From Sedimentisphaerales bacterium (GTDB lineage: Bacteria > Planctomycetota > Phycisphaerae > Sedimentisphaerales > SM23-30): a DNA stretch of 9,713 bases. Below, in pieces: positions 1-5,057 of this stretch. Numbering within the stretch: position 1 is the stretch's first letter; every line of letters begins with the position of its first letter. The notes under the pieces were generated by a model. That model worked only from the letters and a program-made list of their open reading frames with translations, made no database searches and was not told the DNA's origin. A program made the position numbers and the translations under genes. The stretch spans positions 1 to 9,713 of the forward strand of contig DAOWIP010000584.1 of assembly GCA_030640865.1 (NCBI GenBank), read 5' to 3'.

Positions 1-43
1 AGTATTGTACCATACATGCCGGAGGCCATAAAGCGTTAAACTC

Positions 44-67
44 CAAGGTTTTGCACGCAAAACCTTG
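44..67. repeat. Perfect 10-bp inverted repeat
   Basis: CAAGGTTTTG (44-53) pairs with CAAAACCTTG (58-67) around a CACG loop; the stem can be closed by one more C-G pair. It could be a stem-loop behind a gene ending near the left edge, but no U-tract follows directly (six T residues occur only at 82-87). It is therefore not a canonical intrinsic terminator. Confidence 0.6.
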
Positions 68-142
68 ATAAAATCACCAACTTTTTTGGATGAGAACCAA
101 AAATAAGGAATTACAAGATAGTATTACGAAAAAAAGGGCGCA

Positions 143-230
143 TGGGTCAAAGCCACACGCTACGAGCCATCCACCTCGAAGACTCGTTGGCTGCCACCCC
201 ACGGACCCCCAGTATAAAACTGGGGGCTAA
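143..230 (+). repeat. Composite intergenic repeat, copy 1 (box plus C5/G5 hairpin)
   Basis: The element starts with a box, TGGGTCAAAGCC followed by CAC and CTAC (143-163), that matches 19 of 21 positions at 8897-8917. It ends with a hairpin of 8 bp and 5-nt loop (206-213/219-226, CCCCCAGT...ACTGGGGG) followed by CTAA. The same box-then-hairpin order is found before fliI. In this copy box and hairpin are 42 nt apart, against 8 nt in the other. This looks like a REP- or MITE-like intergenic element. No transposase is present in the window. Confidence 0.6.
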
Positions 231-364
231 ATAGTCAAATGGTGCGATTTCATCGGCACCCTACTTAACTTGCCTTCGGCAATGAGAGTAAATGGCGGGC
301 ATGGCCCGGGCTACTTAAGAACCCGTGAACGGTTACTAATAATCTTGTTGTAAGGGAGTACCTG

Positions 365-829
365 ATGACAATCGAGCGAAAAAAGGAAAAAGGCGACAAA
401 CTAATCGAACTGCTTACCCGTCAGTATTTCCTGTATGGTCAACTCCATGAGTTGGCCCAAAAGCAGAGCCACCTCGTAGATGGTCGTGATCCTGAAATGC
501 TCTTAAAGATACTGGCGGCCCGACAGCGATTGATAGATCAACTTATGAGCGTCGGCAGAGAGTTGGCCCCGATTCGGGCCGAGTGGCCGAAAGTGGCCGC
601 GGTCCTTACGCCGAATGAACGACGTGAGACCCAGCGGCTGATAGATTCTGTTCGTGAAATACTCAGCGAGATAATCTCGCACGACGAGAAAGACTATAAA
701 GCTCTTGATGTCCAAAAACAGAAAGTAGCCGGTGAAATTCGGGGCACAACGGCAGGACAACGAATGAACCAGGCATACGCACAGGCCGCCGGGCCGAGTC
801 AAAATCGTTTCGTGGATACACGAAAATGA
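365..829 (+). CDS. flgN: FlgN-like flagellar export chaperone
   Basis: This is a 154-residue, all-helical, charged protein without signal peptide or membrane segment. The length and character suit the FlgN family (about 140-160 residues). It has leucine-rich heptads at residues 12-35, a second helix around 41-68 (rich in L, I and R, centred on AARQRLIDQL), and a long helix 83-125. FlgN proteins are cytoplasmic chaperones that keep the hook-filament junction proteins FlgK and FlgL export-competent and deliver them to the FliI/export gate. The start is supported by AAGGGAG at 352-358, 6 nt before ATG. It is followed by a 292-nt repeat-filled spacer, so co-transcription with the kinase gene is uncertain. 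Recognition is by overall pattern, not by an invariant motif. A different small coiled-coil flagellar protein (FliT- or FliJ-like) is the main alternative. Confidence 0.6.
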   Translation: MTIERKKEKGDKLIELLTRQYFLYGQLHELAQKQSHLVDGRDPEMLLKILAARQRLIDQLMSVGRELAPIRAEWPKVAAVLTPNERRETQRLIDSVREILSEIISHDEKDYKALDVQKQKVAGEIRGTTAGQRMNQAYAQAAGPSQNRFVDTRK

Positions 830-1006
830 GTGGACGAGTGGAAGAGATAAAAGGGGGAAAGGGAAAACAGATTAGTTGTGAGTTGTGAGAAAGACAGAAT
901 ACAGAAAAATAAATTGAACAGAAGATAGCGAAGGAAGCGAAGAAGAAAAAAATGAGGAATCAGTAACGAATAACGAATGGTGAAGAATGGCGAAGAATGG
1001 AGAGTC

Positions 1007-1038
1007 GCCATCGCCTGTCCTGCTGGACAGGCGATGGC
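1007..1038. repeat. 14-bp perfect hairpin
   Basis: Positions 1007-1020 (GCCATCGCCTGTCC) pair perfectly with 1025-1038 around a TGCT loop, giving the strongest stem in the window. It is not followed by a T-run on either strand, so it does not look like an intrinsic terminator. It lies beside a second hairpin (1068-1087) in a repeat-filled spacer and is most likely a REP-type palindrome. It could still limit read-through or protect the 3' end of the flgN transcript. Confidence 0.75.
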
Positions 1039-1067
1039 ACCCGTCGTTGGCAGAGTGAAAAAGATGG

Positions 1068-1087
1068 ATTCCTGCCTACGCAGGAAT
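1068..1087. repeat. 8-bp hairpin (ATTCCTGC...GCAGGAAT)
   Basis: ATTCCTGC (1068-1075) pairs with GCAGGAAT (1080-1087) around CTAC, and ATGAC follows. From memory, very similar CCTGC/GCAGG palindromes are frequent intergenic repeats in several bacterial phyla; this is not verified here. It ends 34 nt before the kinase ATG. Confidence 0.65.
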
Positions 1088-1121
1088 GACAGAAAGATGC
1101 AAGGAATACGCGTAAATTATT

Positions 1122-1988
1122 ATGACTAAATTGGCGTTGAATGAAAATCCGGAGTTGGCCCAGACGTCCGCGGCGGCTATCGATCAGTTGTCCTCGGTTC
1201 TGGCATCATATAACGAGACCACGAGCCGGCTACATAACTCGTATCAGCAACTCAATAAAGAAGTTGCCCGACTGCGAATAGAACTGAGACAGAAAAACGA
1301 ACAGTTAGAACGCAAAAGTCGGCTGGCTGCCCTGGGTGAAATGGCGGCTGGTATGGCGCACGAAATACGCAATCCGCTGGGCGGATTGCAACTGTATGCC
1401 TCCCTATTAGATCGGGAACTGTCGGGGCAGGATGAAGCGCGGCAGTGGGTGGAGAAGATGTCCAGAGGGATTGGGACCCTGGATGCTATCGTAAGCGATA
1501 TTCTGGCCTTCACGCAGGATCAGTCCTGCGCCAAAACCGAGGTTAACCTCTCGGCTCTACTAAGTGAGGTTCTGGACTATGTTCGGCCACAGATAGAAAA
1601 CCGTCCGGTGTCAATCAATCACGACGACGTCGATCGAGAATTGATTGTTCGCGTCGATTTCAACATGATGAAACGCATACTATTGAATCTGATCTTAAAT
1701 GCTGTCGAAGCTGTCGAAGCGGTGGGTGAACAAGGGAGTGTTACGTTGTCCGCCCGTTATTGCCGTGATAAATCGCACTTTAATACACATATATGCGTGG
1801 CTGATACAGGAGGAGGTATCTGTCCCGAACAAATGAGTAAGATATTCAATCCTTTCTTCACCACCAAGGACACAGGTACGGGATTAGGGTTGGCTATCGT
1901 TCATCGTCTTGTGGAATGTCAGGGCGGGATAATCACGGCGGCTCATAATCGGCCGCGAGGAGCGAAGTTCACTATTTTATTGCCGTAG
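1122..1988 (+). CDS. Soluble sensor histidine kinase, FleS/FlrB/FlgS-like
   Basis: This 288-residue kinase autophosphorylates on histidine and passes the phosphate to a response regulator, almost certainly the one encoded 20 nt downstream. Visible parts are an N-terminal coiled coil (about residues 28-68), the H-box with the phospho-accepting His80 in MAHEIRNP, and the N-box NLILNA around 189-194. The G1 box DTGGG starts at Asp228, followed by the F-box NPFFTTKD (243-250) and the G2 box TGTGLGLAIV (251-260). There is no signal peptide, membrane helix or room for a PAS domain, so it must sense something in the cytosol. The coiled coil SYQQLNKEVARLRIEL resembles the segment before the PAS domain in FleS/FlrB. 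ATG 1122 is chosen because TAA in frame lies at 1113-1115. There is no good Shine-Dalgarno (AAGGAA at 1101 is too far). Function in flagellar control is inferred from the neighbours. Confidence 0.88.
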   Translation: MTKLALNENPELAQTSAAAIDQLSSVLASYNETTSRLHNSYQQLNKEVARLRIELRQKNEQLERKSRLAALGEMAAGMAHEIRNPLGGLQLYASLLDRELSGQDEARQWVEKMSRGIGTLDAIVSDILAFTQDQSCAKTEVNLSALLSEVLDYVRPQIENRPVSINHDDVDRELIVRVDFNMMKRILLNLILNAVEAVEAVGEQGSVTLSARYCRDKSHFNTHICVADTGGGICPEQMSKIFNPFFTTKDTGTGLGLAIVHRLVECQGGIITAAHNRPRGAKFTILLP

Positions 1989-2008
1989 AAGCATAAGGAA
2001 CAATGGGA

Positions 2009-3382
2009 ATGGCACATATACTGGTAGTTGACGACAAAGAGATGATGCGTGATTCACTACAGGCGACGTTGAATCGCAACGGGTATGAAGTAACTACGTG
2101 CGGCAGTGCGCATCGGGCATTGGAAAGTTTGGAGAGTTCCACTTGTGATGTGATTATTACCGATCTGAAGATGCCGAAGATGGATGGGCTGATGTTTCTC
2201 GCGGAATTGCGTAAAAGGGGTCTGGAGATTCCAGTGGTAATGATGACGGCGTACGCCTCTGTTCCCACCGCAGTCGAGGCGATGCGCAAAGGTGCGTTCG
2301 ACTATATTCAGAAACCTTTTAACTCCGATGAGATTACCCTTCTGATTGGCAAGGCGCTTGAGCACGGTCGGCTTATCAAGGAAAATGAGGCCTATCGGGT
2401 GAGCGTTCGGGATTGGCAGCGTGGACGGCAATTTATCGGTAACAGTCCCGCTATGAAAGCGGTTCTGGAAAAGATCAGTCTTCTTGCGCAAACCAGCGCC
2501 ACGGTTCTGATCCGTGGCGAGTCGGGCACAGGCAAGGAACTGGTGGCGCGGGCCATCCATGCTCAAAGTCCCCGCTCCAATAAACCTCTGTTATGTGTCA
2601 ACTGCGCGGCCTTGTCCAGTTCGCTGTTGGAAAGCGAACTGTTCGGTCATGAAAGGGGGGCTTTTACCGGTGCGGATCGAGCAAGGAAAGGGCGTTTTGA
2701 GTTGGCGGACGGAGGAACGCTGCTGTTAGATGAGATTAGTGAGATGGACATGCAATTACAGTCCAAGCTGCTGCGGGTTTTGCAGGAGCGGGAATTCGAG
2801 CGTGTCGGCAGCAGCCTAAGCCGCTCGGTGAACGTCAGGGTGTTGGCTACGACCAATCGTAACCTGGCTGACTGGGTTGGACAGGGGAAATTTCGCGAAG
2901 ACCTCTATTATCGTCTCAATGTTGTTCCCATTGACTTGCCGCTGTTACGAGACAGGGTTGAGCATGATCTGGAGAGTATGTGTGAATACTTCCTTCGCCG
3001 AATCGCCGATCGGGAAGGTACAAAATTACGGATTCTGAACAACGAAGCAATTGAACTGCTCAAAAAGTACTCCTGGCCGGGCAATGTCCGGGAACTGGAG
3101 AACCTGATGGAGCGAGTTGCCATATTAGGAGATTCAGAGGTGGTTACTCCGGAAATGATCAGGGGATGGATTCAGTTGCCGCAGGACGACGGGCAGGCAA
3201 AAGACGGCGAGACACTGTCCGAATGCAATACGCTGGCCGAGATGGAACGGAAAATGATAGAAAAGACGCTGGAAAAATTTAGCGGCCATCGGATTAAAAC
3301 CGCCCAGTCGCTGGGCATAGGAGTCAGGACGCTGGGGATGAAACTCAAACGATGGAGGACCGAACAATCGTCTTTCGCATAA
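2009..3382 (+). CDS. NtrC-family sigma-54-dependent response regulator, FleR/FlrC-like
   Basis: This 457-residue protein has the full three-domain layout of a bacterial enhancer-binding protein. The N-terminal receiver has Asp8/Asp9, phospho-accepting Asp52, Thr80 and Lys102. The AAA+ domain (about 143-385) has Walker A GESGTGKE (170-177), the sigma-54 contact loop GAFTGA (217-222), Walker B LLLDE (238-242) and arginine-finger region FREDLYYRL (295-303). A C-terminal Fis-type helix-turn-helix lies around 426-448. Phosphorylated by the adjacent kinase, such a protein binds an upstream enhancer and uses ATP to open sigma-54 promoters; one lies at 3684-3698 before flgB. Start: AAGGA at 1995-1999 is 9 nt from ATG 2009 but only 3 nt from the in-frame ATG 2003. 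I prefer 2009 (MAHILVVDD), the usual receiver start; 2003 adds two residues. All key residues are present, so it should be active. Confidence 0.93.
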   Translation: MAHILVVDDKEMMRDSLQATLNRNGYEVTTCGSAHRALESLESSTCDVIITDLKMPKMDGLMFLAELRKRGLEIPVVMMTAYASVPTAVEAMRKGAFDYIQKPFNSDEITLLIGKALEHGRLIKENEAYRVSVRDWQRGRQFIGNSPAMKAVLEKISLLAQTSATVLIRGESGTGKELVARAIHAQSPRSNKPLLCVNCAALSSSLLESELFGHERGAFTGADRARKGRFELADGGTLLLDEISEMDMQLQSKLLRVLQEREFERVGSSLSRSVNVRVLATTNRNLADWVGQGKFREDLYYRLNVVPIDLPLLRDRVEHDLESMCEYFLRRIADREGTKLRILNNEAIELLKKYSWPGNVRELENLMERVAILGDSEVVTPEMIRGWIQLPQDDGQAKDGETLSECNTLAEMERKMIEKTLEKFSGHRIKTAQSLGIGVRTLGMKLKRWRTEQSSFA

Positions 3383-3511
3383 GGTTGACGCAAGGTTTAT
3401 TCTTGCCGACCACCGCGCAATAATTGCCGATTGTTCGGGCGGTTGGCGGGATGTTGGAATAACAGAAATATAAATAAGGAAAATATTTTTTTTGCGTCTC
3501 ACTGGTTGAAT

Positions 3512-3529
3512 TTGTGAATGAGATCACAA
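3512..3529. promoter_or_regulatory. Perfect CRP/FNR-family type operator palindrome
   Basis: TTGTGA (3512-3517), 6 nt, then TCACAA (3524-3529). The core TGTGA-N6-TCACA is the textbook Escherichia coli CRP consensus, and many Crp/Fnr-family proteins in other phyla bind close variants. It lies in the spacer before flgB, about 190 bp upstream of the predicted sigma-54 start. That suggests a second level of control over basal-body genes by a cAMP-type or other effector-binding regulator. No such regulator is encoded in the window. That it is really bound is inference. Confidence 0.5.
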
Positions 3530-3550
3530 TCAAAATGTAAGGTAAGGCAA

Positions 3551-3579
3551 TTGTATATAAGTGGTTATGACAATATATT
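3551..3579 (+). promoter_or_regulatory. Weak candidate sigma-70-type promoter
   Basis: TTGTAT (3551-3556) and TATATT (3574-3579) are 17 nt apart; the -10 matches five of six consensus positions but the -35 only three. Transcription would start near 3586, which puts the CRP-type palindrome about 65 nt upstream, close to class I activator positions. The surrounding DNA is AT-rich, so chance similarity is quite possible. Confidence 0.25.
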
Positions 3580-3591
3580 CTTTTGTTTGTT

Positions 3592-3630
3592 CGCAACGCG
3601 AGGCGATGGTGGATGTTGCCCCGCAATGCG
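3592..3630. promoter_or_regulatory. Candidate enhancer: two CGCAAYGCG boxes
   Basis: CGCAACGCG (3592-3600) and CGCAATGCG (3622-3630) are 30 nt apart centre to centre, near three helical turns. The second sits in a longer palindrome, CCGCA-A-TGCGG (3621-3631). Their centres lie about 114 and 84 bp upstream of the predicted sigma-54 start, within the usual range for NtrC-family activators. The likely ligand is the regulator encoded at 2009-3382. I did not see the 9-mer elsewhere in the window. Assignment is inference from position and symmetry. Confidence 0.35.
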
Positions 3631-3683
3631 GAAATGGCGATTATCCGTGCTCAAATAGATTGAGGTCGCGATGTGAGCAGCGA

Positions 3684-3698
3684 TGGCACAAAATTTGC
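3684..3698 (+). promoter_or_regulatory. Sigma-54 (RpoN) promoter of the flgB operon
   Basis: TGGCAC (3684-3689), five nucleotides, then TTGC (3695-3698) matches the sigma-54 consensus TGGCAC-N5-TTGC at all ten fixed positions. The invariant GG and GC have the required 12-nt offset. Transcription would start near 3710, about 63 nt before the flgB ATG. A sigma-54-dependent activator gene ends 301 nt upstream, which makes a chance match unlikely. It probably drives flgB-flgC-fliE and perhaps the genes through fliI. Confidence 0.8.
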
Positions 3699-3721
3699 TG
3701 ATTTTGTAGTTTGCAGTCTCG

Positions 3722-3749
3722 TCCGGATTTCCGGTTCAATGGTTCCGGA
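3722..3749. promoter_or_regulatory. Cluster of CCGG motifs in the flgB leader
   Basis: TCCGGA occurs at 3722-3727 and 3744-3749, with TTCCGG at 3729-3734 between them; the first two CCGG cores form the palindrome CCGGA-TT-TCCGG (3723-3734). The cluster lies just downstream of the predicted sigma-54 start. Flagellar activators such as FlrC and FlbD are known to use sites downstream of the start, so this is an alternative candidate activator site. It may be fortuitous. Confidence 0.2.
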
Positions 3750-3772
3750 GTAGGCTGATTAAGGAAAAGTTG

Positions 3773-4213
3773 ATGATATTGGAAGGTTTATTAAATCGCG
3801 GTACGTTACCGGTATTGCAACAGGTGATGAGCTTTACCGAGGCTCGCCAGGAGGTGCTGGTCAATAATATCAGTAATCTCGACACGGTTGGCTATAAGGT
3901 AAAGGACCTGCCGACAGAGGAATTCTTTTCGGCGTTGCGCAAGGCTGTTCGGCGTCGCGCTGACGGTGGTGCCGGAGCACTGCTTGAGATGCGGTCCACT
4001 CGTCATCTTCGCTGGGACCGGAATGGGAGACTGCGGGCTGAACCGGCCGAGATAAAGAACAGCAATATTCTGTTTCAGGACGGCAATAACCGTTTTGTAG
4101 AGAAGCAGATGAGCGATATGAGCAAAAACGCACTGCTGCATAACCTGACTACGGAATTACTCAGACAACAATACGGACTGCTCAAGACGGCTATCAGCGG
4201 CAGAATTCTATAG
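3773..4213 (+). CDS. flgB: Flagellar proximal rod protein FlgB
   Basis: FlgB is exported by the flagellar type III apparatus and forms the proximal rod with FlgC and FlgF, next to FliE in the periplasmic part of the basal body. The 146-residue protein shows the family's N-terminal signature NNISNLDTVGYK (31-42) and C-terminal helix ending LLKTAISGRIL (136-146). Together these form the coiled coil shared by rod and hook proteins. The middle (about 55-100) is variable and Arg-rich. The length is slightly above the usual 130-140. The start is ATG 3773, with AAGGA at 3761-3765 seven nt upstream; the in-frame TTG at 3770 is only 4 nt from it. It is the first gene behind the sigma-54 promoter, 25 nt before flgC. 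Confidence 0.95.
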   Translation: MILEGLLNRGTLPVLQQVMSFTEARQEVLVNNISNLDTVGYKVKDLPTEEFFSALRKAVRRRADGGAGALLEMRSTRHLRWDRNGRLRAEPAEIKNSNILFQDGNNRFVEKQMSDMSKNALLHNLTTELLRQQYGLLKTAISGRIL

Positions 4214-4238
4214 ATGTTATAAAGACTGGAAAGACTGA

Positions 4239-4637
4239 ATGTTCAACGCGATTGATATTTCGACTTCGGGACTGGTGGCCCAGCGTGTCCGGATGAATAC
4301 GTGCGCGATGAACCTGGCTAACATCGACACGGTTGACAGCCCGGATGGTGGCCCCTATCAGCGCCGCAGTGTAATTTTTCAATGCGGCCGCGACGGCTCC
4401 GATCGGTCTGATCAGGGCGTGCATGTTTCGCGAATTATCAAAGAGCCGGTGTATCGGATGGAACATAATCCTTCCCATCCCTATGCCGATAAAGATGGAT
4501 ACGTAAAAATGCCCGGTATCGATCAGATGACGGAAATGGTTAACGCCATCGAGGCGCATCGAGCCTACGAAGCGAATATTACCGCTGTTGAGGTAACTAA
4601 GGCGATGTTGAACAGTACATTGAGATTACTGGCATAG
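4239..4637 (+). CDS. flgC: Flagellar proximal rod protein FlgC
   Basis: FlgC is the second proximal rod subunit, exported like FlgB. The 132-residue protein begins MFNAIDISTSGLVAQRVRMN, followed by NLANIDT (25-31), the rod-family N-terminal motif. It ends with the very characteristic helix MVNAIEAHRAYEANI (100-114) and KAMLNSTLRLL. The length is normal. The start is fixed by a TGA in frame immediately before ATG 4239. The Shine-Dalgarno is weak (GGA at 4228-4230), so translation may be coupled to flgB, 25 nt upstream. fliE follows after 13 nt. Confidence 0.96.
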   Translation: MFNAIDISTSGLVAQRVRMNTCAMNLANIDTVDSPDGGPYQRRSVIFQCGRDGSDRSDQGVHVSRIIKEPVYRMEHNPSHPYADKDGYVKMPGIDQMTEMVNAIEAHRAYEANITAVEVTKAMLNSTLRLLA

Positions 4638-4650
4638 AAGGGGTCGAAAT

Positions 4651-4965
4651 ATGGTGGAGCAATATAACGCAATCGGTAAAAGTGGGGTCGTTGGTCCGCA
4701 GCAAAACGTACTACGGCCCGGTGGCACCGATAAAGTGGAACCGGGTCAGGATTTCAAAAGCCTGCTTATGAAAAGCATCAATGAGGTCAACCGGCTGCAA
4801 ACCGAGGCCGATGAGGCGACTGTCAACCTGGCTACCGGAGAGTCGGATAATGTTGCGGAGGTCTTTACCGCAGTTAAAAAGGCGGAACTTGCGTTTCAGA
4901 CACTGATGCAGATTCGCAATAAACTGATGGATGCCTACGATGAGATAAAACAAATGAGAGTTTAA
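4651..4965 (+). CDS. fliE: Flagellar hook-basal body protein FliE
   Basis: FliE is a small exported protein that links the MS ring (FliF) to the rod and is needed early for export of other rod parts. This copy has 104 residues, as expected. It has a disordered Gly/Pro-rich start (1-33), then FKSLLMKSINEVNRLQ (35-50) and the conserved C-terminal helix AVKKAELAFQTLMQIRNKL (74-92). AAGGGG at 4638-4643 lies 7 nt before ATG. It is the third gene of a compact flgB-flgC-fliE group and is followed by a 92-nt repeat-containing spacer before fliF. Confidence 0.95.
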   Translation: MVEQYNAIGKSGVVGPQQNVLRPGGTDKVEPGQDFKSLLMKSINEVNRLQTEADEATVNLATGESDNVAEVFTAVKKAELAFQTLMQIRNKLMDAYDEIKQMRV

Positions 4966-4973
4966 AATAGATG

Positions 4974-4998
4974 AGTTGGAAAGTTGGAAAAGTTGGAA
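4974..4998 (+). repeat. Short tandem repeat AGTTGGAA(A) x3 before fliF
   Basis: AGTTGGAA occurs at 4974-4981, 4982-4989 and 4991-4998 in the 92-nt spacer between fliE and fliF. It belongs to the same purine-rich, 7-10 nt tandem style as the spacers before the kinase gene and fliG. No terminator or clear promoter is visible in the rest of this spacer. Confidence 0.6.
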
Positions 4999-5057
4999 CG
5001 GTTGAGCGTGGATTGTAGTATTGCTAAATTGATAATCATTGTGTGAGGCTAATGGAA

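Larger units (their letters stand above)
1..364. other. Hairpin-rich non-coding leader before the flgN-like gene
   Basis: I see no convincing gene here. The region holds a series of inverted repeats: 44-53/58-67 (10 bp, 4-nt loop), 83-89/97-103 (7 bp, AT-rich), 165-169/188-192 (AGCCA/TGGCT), 206-213/219-226 (8 bp), 241-248/252-260 (with one bulged base), 270-274/278-282 (TTGCC/GGCAA, 3-nt loop) and 296-300/304-308 (CGGGC/GCCCG, 3-nt loop). Part of it (143-230) is a copy of a composite repeat found again before fliI. The density of stems could mean a structured 5' leader, but the repeat copy argues that at least half is mobile or REP-like intergenic DNA. I could not match it to a known riboswitch class. 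No clear promoter was recognised. Confidence 0.5.
830..1121. other. Purine-rich, word-repeat spacer between flgN and the kinase gene
   Basis: There is no gene on either strand. The left two-thirds (830-1000) is strongly purine-rich on the + strand and made of short repeated words: GTTGTGAGTTGTGAG (875-889), GAAGGAAGCGAAGAAG (929-944), tandem TAACGAA (964-970, 971-977), and YGAAGAATGG twice (981-990, 991-1000). The right third carries two strong hairpins, annotated separately. The Phe/Leu/Ser-rich open frame on the minus strand (799-1011) is what a purine-rich plus strand produces and is not a gene. Confidence 0.7.
3383..3772. other. 390-nt regulatory spacer upstream of flgB
   Basis: No gene is supported on either strand. 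This is the longest spacer between genes, and unlike the others it is not filled with purine words. It is AT-rich in the middle (an A/T tract with eight T residues at 3486-3493). It carries, in order, a CRP-type palindrome, a weak sigma-70-like promoter, two CGCAAYGCG boxes, a sigma-54 promoter, a cluster of CCGG motifs and the flgB ribosome binding site. No terminator with a U-tract was found behind the regulator gene. Confidence 0.7.

Noticed and set aside
1..39. Possible C-terminal tail of an upstream gene (open from base 1 to TAA at 37-39, reading SIVPYMPEAIKR).
   Set aside because: Only twelve codons are visible, the other frames are also open for some distance, and no family can be recognised. 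It is plausible because a hairpin follows at 44-67, but not supportable.
44..87. Hairpin 44-67 plus the T-run at 82-87 as an intrinsic terminator.
   Set aside because: The T-run starts 14 nt after the stem, too far for a rho-independent terminator.
143..195. GGTCAAAGCC and nearby stems considered as a c-di-GMP (GEMM) riboswitch before the flgN-like gene.
   Set aside because: Only a short stretch resembles the GCAAAGCC motif, the rest of the conserved core is missing, and the same box recurs as part of a repeat before fliI.
799..1011. Minus-strand open frame of 70 codons, Phe/Leu/Ser-rich and seemingly membrane-like.
   Set aside because: It is the reverse complement of the purine-rich spacer; such composition gives hydrophobic nonsense peptides, and it overlaps repeats.
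1035..1049. TGGCAC at 1035-1040 resembling a second sigma-54 promoter before the kinase gene.
   Set aside because: The required TTGC at 1046-1049 reads GTTG, so the invariant GC at -12 is missing; the TGGCAC belongs to the 14-bp hairpin.
3345..3626. Minus-strand open frame of 93 codons across the regulatory spacer.
   Set aside because: It overlaps the 3' end of the regulator gene and the CRP-type palindrome, shows no domain pattern, and has unremarkable composition.
4485..4492. GCCGATAA, identical to the flagellar sigma-28 -10 element.
   Set aside because: It lies inside flgC coding sequence and has no TAAA-type -35 element at the right distance.
5010..5026. TGGATT...TTGC before fliF as a sigma-54 promoter.
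   Set aside because: GG to GC offset is 13 rather than 12, and the -24 element lacks CAC.
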